From NCBI GenBank assembly GCA_039819065.1, contig JBCBSS010000050.1, forward strand, positions 1 through 44,928: a stretch of 44,928 nt of DNA, given 5' to 3'. Both the position numbers and the translations under genes were made by a program. The notes beneath the pieces are model-generated. The model saw only the letters and a program-made list of their open reading frames with translations, was not told the origin of the DNA and did not search any database. This DNA is from JBCBSS01 sp039819065 (GTDB lineage Bacteria; Bacteroidota; Bacteroidia; Cytophagales; Cyclobacteriaceae). Shown here in pieces: positions 9,158 to 17,584 of this stretch. Within the stretch, counting starts at the first letter, position 1. Every line of letters starts with the position of its first letter.

Positions 9158-9628
9158 TTAATTCGGTGCGGAATACTTCACCAAGTCTATACCTATACCA
9201 TTTGGGTCTTGGATAGCAAAGTGCCTGTCGCCCCAAGGCTCATCACGAAGATCAATTTTGATATCTACCCCTTTATCCTTTAGTGATTTATATAAACTAT
9301 CCACATCATCTACTTCTATGGTCAAATACATGCCCTGCCCCTGAAACTTGGGCTGAAATAAGGGCTGCTGTGATGGATGATTGGGTAATAGAAAGCTCAA
9401 TTGCGCTTCTCCGCCGGGTGTGTGGATCAATAGGTAGAATTCATTTTCAAACGAAACACCAAACCCCAGATAGTTTTGATAGAATTCCTTTGTTTCCTGG
9501 ATTTTTTCGGTGATAATACCTGCATTCAATTTCATAGCTTTTGTGTTTTGAGTTTCTAAATCAGTTTGAGCAAATGAGAGGCAATTCATAGCCGCTACAC
9601 AGAAAATCGTAAGTAGTGTCCTTTTCAT
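9158..9628 (-). CDS. Exported VOC-superfamily (glyoxalase-like) protein
   Basis: From the ATG at 9628 the product is 156 residues. A signal peptide (MKRTLLTIFCVAAMNCLSFAQ) is followed by one vicinal-oxygen-chelate domain with paired beta-alpha-beta-beta-beta modules (TEKIQETKEFYQNYLGFGVS and VDDVDSLYKSLKDKGVDI, then FAIQDPNGIGIDLVKY). An ATG nine codons upstream is possible, but it overlaps the probable -7 element at 9653, so the shorter form is preferred. Most VOC proteins are cytoplasmic; an exported one is less usual. The AraC gene immediately upstream suggests regulation by it. The enzymatic reaction cannot be assigned. Confidence 0.87.
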   Translation of the reverse strand: MKRTLLTIFCVAAMNCLSFAQTDLETQNTKAMKLNAGIITEKIQETKEFYQNYLGFGVSFENEFYLLIHTPGGEAQLSFLLPNHPSQQPLFQPKFQGQGMYLTIEVDDVDSLYKSLKDKGVDIKIDLRDEPWGDRHFAIQDPNGIGIDLVKYSAPN

Positions 9629-9652
9629 TATTGCGTTGTTTTGATGATGAAA

Positions 9653-9660
9653 CAAAGCTA
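9653..9660 (-). promoter_or_regulatory. Candidate -7 promoter element for the VOC gene
   Basis: On the minus strand this reads TAGCTTTG, an exact match to the Bacteroidota -7 consensus TAnnTTTG, 24 bp upstream of the preferred VOC start codon. No clear TTG at -33 is visible, as expected for an activator-dependent promoter. The AraC gene ends 43 bp further upstream. Confidence 0.45.
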
Positions 9661-9703
9661 GTTTGAGGCAGGAAGGTAGGATTGTAAAAATCGGACAAAC
9701 TGA

Positions 9704-10516
9704 TTATCGCCCAAAAACCTGGCTCGGTGTGACACCATAGAAAGCCTTAAATTCTTTGATAAAGTGGGCTTGATCATAATACCCTTCATCATAGAATATC
9801 TTATCATTCCTAAGGCTTTGCATGGAAGGTTTGGCACCAAGAATATTTTGAAAGCGTATCACCTTGGCAAATACCTTGGGCGAAGCACCAAAGTAATACT
9901 CAAATAACCTTCTTAATTGGCGCTCACTGACCCCGACATCGAGATCTGATAGATTGAGCTGGCCTCGTGCTGCTAGAATGGCATGTATGGCTTCAACCAG
10001 CCTTTTGTCAATCTCAATAGGGGATTTGCGCTGGCCGATGGCGCCAACAAACAAATGGTCAAATATTGTAGTCGCTTGATCTAAGTCGATTGGGCTTGAT
10101 AACTCCCTTGATAGGTCAGTATATAACGTTTCGCAAATGTCCTGAAGTGGTAAGAAGTTATTGGTCACCTTGTGTGCAGGAATATCAAAAATGGCAGGAA
10201 AACCAACTGGTAAAAAGCGAATACCGATGTAATCAAATGACTTTCCCAATTCGTATTCAAGGAATTTGGGAGAAAAGCCGGTAATGAAAATGTCTTTCGG
10301 GTGATTTTGCTCCAGTAGAATATCAACACAGCCATCTGAAACTACCCTGTACATGAATGGCTGGCTCAGTGGCTGTAACGTATGCAGACGCCAATAGCAG
10401 TAAACATAAGGTTTAAGCAAATCGATAGGAGAGGATTCTTCATACTTCACAGCACTTTCGCTGCCATGGTCTATACTAGGCTGATAAGGCGTGAACAGTG
10501 ATCGTATGCGATGCAT
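9704..10516 (-). CDS. AraC family transcriptional regulator
   Basis: This is a 270-residue protein. The N-terminal half (SPIDLLKPYVYCYWRLHTL, then VVSDGCVDILLE) matches the DUF6597-type domain found in front of many AraC HTHs. The C-terminal ~95 residues are the double HTH, with VSERQLRRLFEYYFGASPKV in the first motif and GYYDQAHFIKEFKAFYGVTP in the second. It lies just upstream of the exported VOC gene and 21 bp downstream of the secreted-protein gene at 10538, so it may be cotranscribed with the latter and control the former. Ligand unknown. Confidence 0.92.
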   Translation of the reverse strand: MHRIRSLFTPYQPSIDHGSESAVKYEESSPIDLLKPYVYCYWRLHTLQPLSQPFMYRVVSDGCVDILLEQNHPKDIFITGFSPKFLEYELGKSFDYIGIRFLPVGFPAIFDIPAHKVTNNFLPLQDICETLYTDLSRELSSPIDLDQATTIFDHLFVGAIGQRKSPIEIDKRLVEAIHAILAARGQLNLSDLDVGVSERQLRRLFEYYFGASPKVFAKVIRFQNILGAKPSMQSLRNDKIFYDEGYYDQAHFIKEFKAFYGVTPSQVFGR

Positions 10517-10537
10517 TTAAGTATGGCTACGACAATT

Positions 10538-11104
10538 TCATGGGCACAGTTTCTTCAGCCTTACTTCTTTAAATAGGTCCCAGATCGCATCATCGTAGGG
10601 TTTGGGTGATAGCTGGAATGTTACCATTTGTTTATTCTCCTCGGCACATAAAGCCTCTTTCACTTTCACATGCAGTGTGATTACCTCTTTGGTGAAGAAA
10701 GCATCATAAGCCTTAATCAGTCCTTTGAAACTGTCCCCATTTTTGATAAACGTGGCTTCTGTCTTTTCTATTGAACCTGAATCCTTGGCTACTACACCCA
10801 TCAAGCCATCGAAATAAATATTCATGGTTTCGGACAGGAAATCTTCGCTCATAACATGCTTCTTGTCGATATACCACACAAAGGTGTAAGTCCAGAAGTC
10901 TTCACTTCCTGGCTTAGACCATCCCGGCGCAAAACGTATGTCTTCAATACCGGTTAGGTCAATTGAAGGTGCAAAACTGAGTGGAAAAGTAAGTAGCTCA
11001 CCGCGCCAACCTTCAGGTGTTTCAAGTAGGTTTTGGTGTTCTTGACTGTAAGCAACAGTGCCTACGAGCAAAATGGTCAGAAAACAAACTAGTCTCTTGA
11101 ACAT
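10538..11104 (-). CDS. Secreted protein of unknown function, 188 aa
   Basis: A clear signal peptide (MFKRLVCFLTILLVGTVAYSQ) precedes a ~167-residue mature domain with alternating beta segments (GIEDIRFAPGWSKPGSEDFW, YTFVWYIDKKHVMSEDF). It has two cysteines, in EALCAEENK and the final KKLCP. I do not recognise the family with certainty; it looks like a small periplasmic beta-rich domain. It is spaced 21 bp from the AraC gene downstream, suggesting cotranscription. Confidence 0.72.
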   Translation of the reverse strand: MFKRLVCFLTILLVGTVAYSQEHQNLLETPEGWRGELLTFPLSFAPSIDLTGIEDIRFAPGWSKPGSEDFWTYTFVWYIDKKHVMSEDFLSETMNIYFDGLMGVVAKDSGSIEKTEATFIKNGDSFKGLIKAYDAFFTKEVITLHVKVKEALCAEENKQMVTFQLSPKPYDDAIWDLFKEVRLKKLCP

Positions 11105-11154
11105 ACTTTCATTTAATCAACCAATAAACCATTTCAATCAACTTTGTTGTAAAC

Positions 11155-11601
11155 CTAGTCATGGGTTTTGCTGCTATCTGATTCTAATCCAAAAGCATCT
11201 TGTCTTATTTCTTGGCGCCAACCTGTGCCAAATTTCTCATCTAAATAAGAGAATACAACCTTGTTATATCCGATTTCGTCTTCGTTTACACCAATACTTA
11301 CACAACCCTTACTGAAAAAGGTAACGTCATATTTTCTCTGGAATACTTCATCCTTTTGATTCTTGAAGTTTGGCATTCCCCCGAATCCACCTGAAAATAG
11401 GATCAGGGTTTTGCCTGATTTAATATCAGATTTTGCGCCTTCTGCATTATAGTGTGATTCTATAACATATTGTGACTCTACAACTAATTCATATTTGTCC
11501 AGTGCAAGCGTATCTAGTGATTGAGCTTGAACGCTAAGAGTTATTAGTAGGGTTATACTAAATGAAATTATTGAGGACTTAAAGATCGATGTCATTGGCA
11601 T
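11155..11601 (-). CDS. Secreted hypothetical protein, 148 aa
   Basis: This is a small protein with a signal peptide (IFKSSIISFSITLLITLSVQAQ) and a short mature part containing GKTLILFSGGFGGMPNF and a lone cysteine in FFSKGCVSIGVNEDEIGY. Two in-frame ATGs, two codons apart (11601 and 11595), can start it. It lies 50 bp upstream of the next secreted-protein gene on the same strand, so the pair may share a transcript. No family is recognised. Confidence 0.65.
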   Translation of the reverse strand: MPMTSIFKSSIISFSITLLITLSVQAQSLDTLALDKYELVVESQYVIESHYNAEGAKSDIKSGKTLILFSGGFGGMPNFKNQKDEVFQRKYDVTFFSKGCVSIGVNEDEIGYNKVVFSYLDEKFGTGWRQEIRQDAFGLESDSSKTHD

Positions 11602-11827
11602 TTTGATAGGTAGGTTCTATTAATCCGATACTGAATTCCATAGTCTGTGTTATTATTACGCAAGTGAAGCCTTAATGGTTCGTTGATTAATTATAAACTG
11701 ATGGCGTGAAATTTACAATCTCGGGATGAGCTTTTTCCTTACGGTCTCATATAGTAGAACCTAACCTGCTTTTCTCAATCAATGCTAATCAGCTACTGAT
11801 CTATTAAACCAGCGCCTGATGGGCTCA

Positions 11828-12895
11828 TTATTTTGCTTTTAGAATACCCTCATCAATCAACACCTGGAAAGATTCTTCCATGGTCTCTTTCATTGGACGG
11901 AAAGACATGCCCAGTTCATTTTTGATCTTGGAGTTATCTGCCTTCCAGGGAATATTCACATTGTTCTTAATGAATTTCCTGGTAAAAAGTTTGTTGGTCA
12001 TCGGACCTACAATCATCAACAGCCACTTAGGCAATGCTTTTTTAGGTAGCGGGAATTGACTACCGTATTTAGGTAACAGCACGGTGCCCATTTCTAGGAA
12101 GTCACTTTCATGCCCGGCTGTGATGTATCTTCCTTTGGCTTCTGTTGTGAAACCCGCTTTGAAGTGCGCTTCGGCCACATCTCTCACATCGACAATGCCT
12201 ATTCCCATTTTTGGTGCACCCATTTTCATATCGCCTCCCCCTAGGAGTTTAAGGATGTTCACGCTTTCCGAGGTGGTGTTCTGGGGATTCAGAGCAGGGC
12301 CTAGCACCAGGCAGGGGTTAATGGTAATCAAATCCCATTGTGTCTGGGATTCTGCGATCTTCCAAGCCTTCTTCTCAGCCAATGTCTTGGAATAAGAGTA
12401 AGGTTGATAATCTAGCGAAGCAGTAGTATTCCAAACATCTTCTGTCAGCCGCCCGCCCGGAGCGTTAACTGAGTCTATGGCATCTGTGTAGATGGCGGCA
12501 CAACTGCTGGTCACTACCACTCTTTTGACAGCACTGACCTCTTTGGCTGTATTCAGCACATTGGCAGTGCCCTGCTCAGCCGGTTCTATCAATTCTTTTT
12601 GTGGATCTTTTACATCGGTGATGAAGGGTGATGCCGTATGATAAACCAACTCGCATCCTTCCATGGCTTCTTTGTACGAGCCTTCGACTAACAGGTCTCC
12701 TTTAAAGAACTTGATCTCTCCTTTTGTGCCTTTGGCGGCCTCTTTCAGATGGCCTATTTTCTGACCGTTATCTGGGTTTCTAACCGCCGCGTGTACGGTT
12801 ATTCCTTCGTCCAGCAGCCTTTTGACCAGCCAGCTGGCTACGTAGCCATTAGCACCTGTTACCATTACTGGTTTTGTTTTATCGATTTGTGTCAT
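11828..12895 (-). CDS. NAD(P)-dependent extended SDR (dihydroflavonol-reductase-like)
   Basis: This is a 355-residue Rossmann-fold oxidoreductase/epimerase. The dinucleotide-binding loop is TGANGYVA (residues 13-20), the basic residue R39 in AAVRNPDN suggests NADP(H), and the active-site pair is Y166-K170 in YSYSK. Overall it resembles plant-type dihydroflavonol-4-reductase and related bacterial aldehyde or ketone reductases. Its cytoplasmic substrate is unknown. The 88-bp gap to the upstream AraC gene carries paired 21-bp-spaced direct repeats and a -7-like box. It is therefore very likely the regulated target of that AraC protein. Confidence 0.93.
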   Translation of the reverse strand: MTQIDKTKPVMVTGANGYVASWLVKRLLDEGITVHAAVRNPDNGQKIGHLKEAAKGTKGEIKFFKGDLLVEGSYKEAMEGCELVYHTASPFITDVKDPQKELIEPAEQGTANVLNTAKEVSAVKRVVVTSSCAAIYTDAIDSVNAPGGRLTEDVWNTTASLDYQPYSYSKTLAEKKAWKIAESQTQWDLITINPCLVLGPALNPQNTTSESVNILKLLGGGDMKMGAPKMGIGIVDVRDVAEAHFKAGFTTEAKGRYITAGHESDFLEMGTVLLPKYGSQFPLPKKALPKWLLMIVGPMTNKLFTRKFIKNNVNIPWKADNSKIKNELGMSFRPMKETMEESFQVLIDEGILKAK

Positions 12896-12915
12896 CTGAT
12901 TTTGTCTGTTTTTTG

Positions 12916-12981
12916 TAAAAGTATGGGATTCGTTTTTTCTAGACTTACACGGAATGCAGAACGACCTACACGAAATGCAGA
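12916..12981 (-). promoter_or_regulatory. AraC-type operator (direct repeats) and promoter of the SDR gene
   Basis: On the minus strand the 15-mers TCTGCATTTCGTGTA (12967-12981) and TCTGCATTCCGTGTA (12946-12960) differ at one position and are spaced exactly 21 bp. They are followed 22 bp later by TACTTTTA (12916-12923), close to the -7 consensus TAnnTTTG. The nearer repeat would overlap the -33 region. Tandem sites two helical turns apart beside -33 is how AraC-type activators typically bind. The AraC gene ends 2 bp upstream of the distal repeat. Confidence 0.7.
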
Positions 12982-12983
12982 GG

Positions 12984-13892
12984 CTATTGCTGGCTACGGT
13001 ATGCTATGGGGGTATGGCCGGTTTTTGATTTGAACAACCTCGTAAAATAGTGAGGATAGTTAAAGCCCAAATCGTATGCTATTTCACTTACCGATCTTTC
13101 GCTTCCCAAAAGCAGGTCTTTTGCCTTTTCAATCAGAAAATCATTGATGTGATCCTTAGGAGTACGACCAGTTTCTTTTTTGATCAAATCGCTGAAATAA
13201 TGCTGGGATAAGTTGGCATTGCCGCTGAAATACTGAATGCTGGGAATACCGAATTCAGATGCTTTGTCTTGATCAAAATAGGTTTTCAAATCACGATTGA
13301 AAGTAGACACAATGTCCTTACTTTGACTGGTGCGTGTGTTGAATTGCCGCTCGTAGAATCGGAGGCAATAATTGAGCAATAATTCTAAGTTGGAGACAAT
13401 GACCCGCTGGCTGTGGTTGTCAATGCGCTGTTCATATTCGTTTTTGATATTATTAATGCAGTCATTGACCGTTTTCTCTTCATCTTCTGATAAATGAAGC
13501 GCTTCGAACACGTCATAATTAAAGAAAGAATACTCGTCTAGAGCGGCTTTCAAGTGTGTATTGCGAATCAGATCGGGATGGAAATACAGCATCCAGCCTT
13601 GAATGTCACCTGCCTTTATTTCCCTTACGTTGGTGTAGACCTGACCGGGTGCCGAGAAAACCATTACTCCCTCGTTAAAATCGAAGGCATTTCTACCGTA
13701 TTCTACCCCACAATTTTTATCCTTCAACGAGATCATATAGAAGTCATTAATGACTTTATTGCCTATCTCGCTGGCAGGGATGTGTAGTTGAGATGCATCG
13801 AGAATGCTGATCAGCGGATGCTTAGGTTTGGGATAGCCAAGACAATGATGCAACTCACTGATAGAGGCTATCTTTAGAATTTCTCGTTTCAT
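12984..13892 (-). CDS. AraC family transcriptional regulator
   Basis: This is a 302-residue regulator. The N-terminal cupin-like ligand domain (~30-170; GVMVFSAPGQVYTNVREIKA) is followed by a C-terminal double HTH. The second HTH is well conserved (SVSEIAYDLGFNYPHYFTRL, then FKSKTGHTPIAYR). It lies directly upstream of the SDR gene, and the gap between them holds the direct repeats that are the obvious candidate binding sites. Inducer unknown; an aldehyde or ketone substrate of the SDR would be a reasonable guess. Confidence 0.93.
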   Translation of the reverse strand: MKREILKIASISELHHCLGYPKPKHPLISILDASQLHIPASEIGNKVINDFYMISLKDKNCGVEYGRNAFDFNEGVMVFSAPGQVYTNVREIKAGDIQGWMLYFHPDLIRNTHLKAALDEYSFFNYDVFEALHLSEDEEKTVNDCINNIKNEYEQRIDNHSQRVIVSNLELLLNYCLRFYERQFNTRTSQSKDIVSTFNRDLKTYFDQDKASEFGIPSIQYFSGNANLSQHYFSDLIKKETGRTPKDHINDFLIEKAKDLLLGSERSVSEIAYDLGFNYPHYFTRLFKSKTGHTPIAYRSQQ

Positions 13893-13937
13893 TACTCAAA
13901 TTGTGATGTTATACTATGCGAATATCCTGTCTGGTAG

Positions 13938-13945
13938 CAAAAGTA
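13938..13945 (-). promoter_or_regulatory. Candidate -7 element of the AraC gene
   Basis: The minus strand reads TACTTTTG, an exact TAnnTTTG match, 45 bp upstream of the AraC start. It closely resembles TACTTTTA in front of the SDR gene. No TTG is seen at the expected -33 position. Confidence 0.45.
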
Positions 13946-14050
13946 TAGAACACAATTTACGGATTGCTTAACACTTTTTGGGGAAATAACTCTGATTCTA
14001 CATCAAATGCTCATTAGGCGCAAAGAAGATGTTTAGGCCGGATGCCCTGT

Positions 14051-14086
14051 TTGGAGACAACTCCAACCGGTTCGTTTTTATCGAAC
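14051..14086. repeat. Two adjacent small hairpins
   Basis: TTGGAG-ACAA-CTCCAA (14051-14066) is followed at once by GTTCG-N7-CGAAC (14070-14086, T-rich loop). They lie between the secreted-protein gene ending at 14146 and the AraC promoter. Together they could terminate the minus-strand gene at 14146 or act as a regulatory structure. Neither role is shown. Confidence 0.3.
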
Positions 14087-14145
14087 ACCATTCATCAGTT
14101 CACTATTTGAGACAACCTCATATTTTTCAATAGACAAAAATTACC

Positions 14146-14907
14146 TCAATTATTGATGATGTAATTCACCTTATCAACTCCTGTATTTCCAGATGCTTCA
14201 CTGTAAGCGTAAACAGTTAGCTCATATAGTCCACCTTTCTCAATTGGCAAGTCTCCTTCAAAGAGATTATTAGATACCCATCGCATAGGAATCTCGGTAA
14301 GTGCTTCATCATTCAGTTTGACTATGGCTTTCACCTCCATTTTTTCAGCATCCCAGAGTCCTCCCTTACTGATGGTACACCCACACATCATCACCAGGTT
14401 AGCTTTGATTTTCAAAGGCTGATTGTTCAAATCCTGCATTGAAATGAAACGATGGGTGCGAGGCTCCAAGATGTCCACCACAAATCCAGGTATCTCCAGC
14501 ACGAGACCATCACCGAGAATATGTTTTCCAGGGATCAGCCATAACTCCGTGCTGGCCGTGATCGTAGCCTGCCTCTTGTTGATCGGAGCAAGTACTTCGA
14601 CCCTTACAAATACGGGTTCTGTAATATCTATGATAGCAGTGAATTTGGCCGTTTTTTCATCGGCAATGGACATACCTCGTTCGTGAGGTGTTTTCATGAT
14701 CAAGTCTGTATTTCCGGTAGAACCAGTCGTTTTCCCTTGGGCCATTATTTCACCAGTCGTTTTGTTTTTGATCATGACGTGAGCACCGCCGATGGACGTG
14801 CCGATGAACTTAGCATCTTTTGCTTTGGCTCTGACTATGACCTTTGTTTCGGTGGCATAAGAGAGTGTACTAATGAGAAGAAAAAGAACAGAAAGTGCTG
14901 ATTTCAT
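14146..14907 (-). CDS. Secreted beta-rich protein of unknown function, 253 aa
   Basis: A signal peptide (MKSALSVLFLLISTLSYA) is followed by two probable immunoglobulin-like beta domains. The first (~20-115) contains GGAHVMIKNKTTGEIMAQ, a carboxypeptidase-regulatory-like strand pattern. The second (~150-250) contains a CGC motif in MMCGCTISKGG and ends GGLYELTVYAYSEASGN. This suggests an exported carrier or accessory protein, with the CGC possibly binding metal or forming a disulfide. I know of no function for the family. It appears monocistronic. Confidence 0.8.
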   Translation of the reverse strand: MKSALSVLFLLISTLSYATETKVIVRAKAKDAKFIGTSIGGAHVMIKNKTTGEIMAQGKTTGSTGNTDLIMKTPHERGMSIADEKTAKFTAIIDITEPVFVRVEVLAPINKRQATITASTELWLIPGKHILGDGLVLEIPGFVVDILEPRTHRFISMQDLNNQPLKIKANLVMMCGCTISKGGLWDAEKMEVKAIVKLNDEALTEIPMRWVSNNLFEGDLPIEKGGLYELTVYAYSEASGNTGVDKVNYIINN

Positions 14908-15062
14908 CGTTACGGATTTCTAAAAGACTGAGCTTATTAAATATTCGTGAAGTTAGCACATTTGTCAAATAATAAATGCTGTGACTATACTTGACCATAG
15001 TAGTTGTTTAAGCCCTCAAATGGTGTCCTTTCGATGATATGAAAGGAAGACCCCTAGACCAT

Positions 15063-15434
15063 TTATTTGCTTATCGGGTCAATAAGACAACTTTTTTCTT
15101 CAACAAGTAGTAATGCAGTAACTAATCTAATAGCATTCTCCTCTGTCATGTTTACATTGAAGGTTGTCTTACACTGATGTACGAAATCCCCTGCATTGAG
15201 ATCATAAAGTCTGAAAGTAGCCCTGCCGTAGGTAACTCCGACTGCTTGTCCTACATCAAATATGACAGGAAACAATATGAGGTCAGCCGATTGTAAGCTT
15301 TGCTTAAGTTCCGTTAATTCCACATCATTTATAATTGTCTTCAACCTGGGAAAGCTTTTGAGTTCTTTCTTTCCGTATTGCCTGGACGCTATCTGCTTGA
15401 GCAAATCAATTGAAACAACATTTAACTGTTGTTC
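15063..15434 (-). pseudogene. Headless conserved ORF, truncated gene or non-ATG start
   Basis: The reading frame is open from 15434 to the stop at 15063, but the first in-frame ATG lies deep in the domain (in NVNMTEENAIRL). The usable early codons are a TTG at 15404 or ATT/GTT codons upstream. The coding part looks real (GVTYGRATFRLYDLNAGDFV, VTALLLVEEKSCLID) and resembles the C-terminal half of an exported Bacteroidota protein, yet there is no signal peptide. Either the 5' half has been lost or translation starts at TTG to give 113 residues. No upstream remnant in another frame was found. Confidence 0.5.
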
Positions 15435-15549
15435 TTACATGGGTTTGTAGAATGGGATGTGTTAATTAAGCGTGACTGGAAAAGTCATGCCTGACCAAGA
15501 GCTAATAAGATTTTGACTAAGAGGTTAACAGATCTCAATTTCACCACGA

Positions 15550-16740
15550 TCAACGTGCACTTATTCTGACAATCCTCCCATTGGATAATGTAGGGTGAGA
15601 CCTTTCAATTAACGCGATAATATCTCCTCCTGGCAGTTGCTTGATAGTTCTGACTCTTCCCTCTAGGTCAAGGCCAAAAGTTTCGCCGGTATTTCGGTCG
15701 AATTTCAACAGTCGGCGGAAAGCCAATGAACCAATCAAGAAATGATCATTCCAATCTGGTACACTACTGCCATCGACTTTCAAAAGACAGGACGGAGCAA
15801 TGGATTGTCCACCATCATTGGTAGGCGCTGTCCAATAGTGCTCAGGTAGCTGCGTTGATTGAGCGGCTTCTCTTTCTGACATACTTGATACGGTGGCGCC
15901 ATCGTAGTTGATACCAAAAGTGAATAGTGGCCATCCATAGTTATTACCTCCTTCTATAACGTTGAATTCATCACCACCTTTTGGCCCATGCTCTACGCCA
16001 AACAGCGTACCGGTGACCTTATCGTAATATAGGCCCTGTACGTCCCGATGTCCATAGCTCCAAATAGAGGATGCGTTTGTTGTTCCTGCGAATATTGGAT
16101 TATCTGCAGGGGTACTTCCATCTTCCATCAATCGGTGCACTTTACCCCAATCCTCATTCAAATCTTGGGAAATAAGTATGGGGTTAGCATTAGTTGTCAA
16201 CGTTGATGCGCCGATATTCAAGAAGAAATGACTGTCGTCTTCCCATACAATGCGCATACCATTACCATAGAACCCCGGTGTACTGGTTTCTAAAATGGTT
16301 TCAAGCTGGGTGATCTGATTATCATGAATTTGGAAACGAGCAACTGTTCCTGTAGCACCAGCAGACAAATAGGCGATATATAGCCATGGGGTATTTGGGT
16401 ATTCAGGATGTAAACTTATATCCATGAGCCCACCATGCGCGATAGCAGCTATGCCAGGGTCACGGAATGTAGCTATGTTTGGTGTACCATCAATTTCGAT
16501 CAACTGGTCGTCTTTGAACCAATATAGCCTGTTTGTTCTATCTGTAATGAAGTATTCACTATCGCTGACAATGGCTATGCCAAACGGAATGGAGAAACCT
16601 TTTGCAATGGTCTCTACCGAAAATGTAGTATTGTCCATTGGAAAAGGAGATGGAGGTACATCAAGCAAAGAATCCCTATCGCAACTTGTACAGATCCCAA
16701 TGACTAATATAGAAAGGAGCAAAGTCTTTCGTACGTACAT
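15550..16740 (-). CDS. Lipoprotein PQQ-dependent sugar dehydrogenase-like beta-propeller
   Basis: This belongs to the glucose/sorbosone dehydrogenase family (Asd/GDH-B type, six-bladed propeller). The chosen ATG at 16740 gives a lipoprotein signal (MYVRKTLLLSILVIGICTSC) with the acylated cysteine in TSC; an ATG 18 codons upstream would add an unlikely leader. Family features include IPFGIAIVSDSEYFITDR at the start, the WGKVHRL segment, SYGHRDVQGLYYD and the GVEHGPKGGDEFN loop that holds the catalytic-type histidine, then GNNYGWPLFTFG. It should oxidise a sugar or aldose at the outer face of a membrane if PQQ is available. Substrate unknown. No PQQ biosynthesis genes are in the window. Confidence 0.9.
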   Translation of the reverse strand: MYVRKTLLLSILVIGICTSCDRDSLLDVPPSPFPMDNTTFSVETIAKGFSIPFGIAIVSDSEYFITDRTNRLYWFKDDQLIEIDGTPNIATFRDPGIAAIAHGGLMDISLHPEYPNTPWLYIAYLSAGATGTVARFQIHDNQITQLETILETSTPGFYGNGMRIVWEDDSHFFLNIGASTLTTNANPILISQDLNEDWGKVHRLMEDGSTPADNPIFAGTTNASSIWSYGHRDVQGLYYDKVTGTLFGVEHGPKGGDEFNVIEGGNNYGWPLFTFGINYDGATVSSMSEREAAQSTQLPEHYWTAPTNDGGQSIAPSCLLKVDGSSVPDWNDHFLIGSLAFRRLLKFDRNTGETFGLDLEGRVRTIKQLPGGDIIALIERSHPTLSNGRIVRISAR

Positions 16741-16922
16741 GATGCTTTTGGTTTGTTCAACCCTAAATTGACAATAATATTCAAGCTTTGCCATTCCTAT
16801 TTAACAAATAACTTTAATGCGGAAAGCTCGTCGAACATCAACCTTAGAGTGTGTTAAAGGCATAGTAAACATTAACGTTTCTGAAGGTGGCTCTTAGAGA
16901 GAGAAGTAGTGTTATAACGGAT

Positions 16923-17477
16923 TCATTTGTTATTTACTTCATAAGTCAACTCCACCATACCATCTTTGTAAGCCACGACATCCTTGAGGTGCAATTTCTC
17001 TTCCTGACCAACATAATCAAAGAATAACGTTCCATCTCCTAGTAAGACCGGTATAATAGTGACCACTATCTCATCGGCCAGACGCTGGCGTAGGAACGCC
17101 TTGGTCAGCATAGTGCCACCTACCATCCAGATATGCTCGAATTGAGGTTTAAGCCTTTTATCGATCAACTCATTTAGGTCTCTTGAATAGAAATGAACAC
17201 TATCTCTGTCTGAAGTTAGGTTTCTGCTAGTTAATACGATCACCGGCGTATCTCCGTAAGGCCATCCCAATTCCAGTGCGTGTTCATAGGTTTTTGAACC
17301 CATCACATAGCAGTCGATCTTTTCCAGAAACGTAGTTATCTCTTCTTCGCTCAACGTAGCACCTTTCTCATAGTGATCATTCGATGCCATCCATGAGACA
17401 TCGCCATCTTTTTTGGCAATAAACCCGTCAAGGCTTGAGACCATGTGGATTGTCACTTTGGATGTGTTCGCGGCCAT
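16923..17477 (-). CDS. Dihydrofolate-reductase-like / RibD C-terminal domain reductase
   Basis: This is a 184-residue cytoplasmic NADPH-dependent reductase-like protein of the RibD_C/DHFR superfamily. It opens with MVSSLDGFIAKKDGDVSW, then has a glycine-rich nucleotide loop near IWMVGGTMLTKAFL and ends with the conserved late strand IIPVLLGDGTLFF. It is the stand-alone form seen widely in bacteria (YyaP/YwjB-like), not a true folate enzyme or RibD. Substrate unknown. 107 bp separate it from the upstream minus-strand gene. Confidence 0.9.
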   Translation of the reverse strand: MAANTSKVTIHMVSSLDGFIAKKDGDVSWMASNDHYEKGATLSEEEITTFLEKIDCYVMGSKTYEHALELGWPYGDTPVIVLTSRNLTSDRDSVHFYSRDLNELIDKRLKPQFEHIWMVGGTMLTKAFLRQRLADEIVVTIIPVLLGDGTLFFDYVGQEEKLHLKDVVAYKDGMVELTYEVNNK

Positions 17478-17584
17478 GGGTAGGTTGAGCGTTGTGGTTA
17501 CATGCCATTAAAGATAGTGGTTCTAAAATCAATATGGCAAACTGTCAACTTGATCAGATCAAACACCTGTTACCGTAAGTCCTC

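Noticed and set aside
11788..11800. ATCAG-CTA-CTGAT dyad downstream of the SDR gene
   Set aside because: A 5-bp stem is expected by chance in 45 kb and no T-tract follows; too weak to call a terminator.
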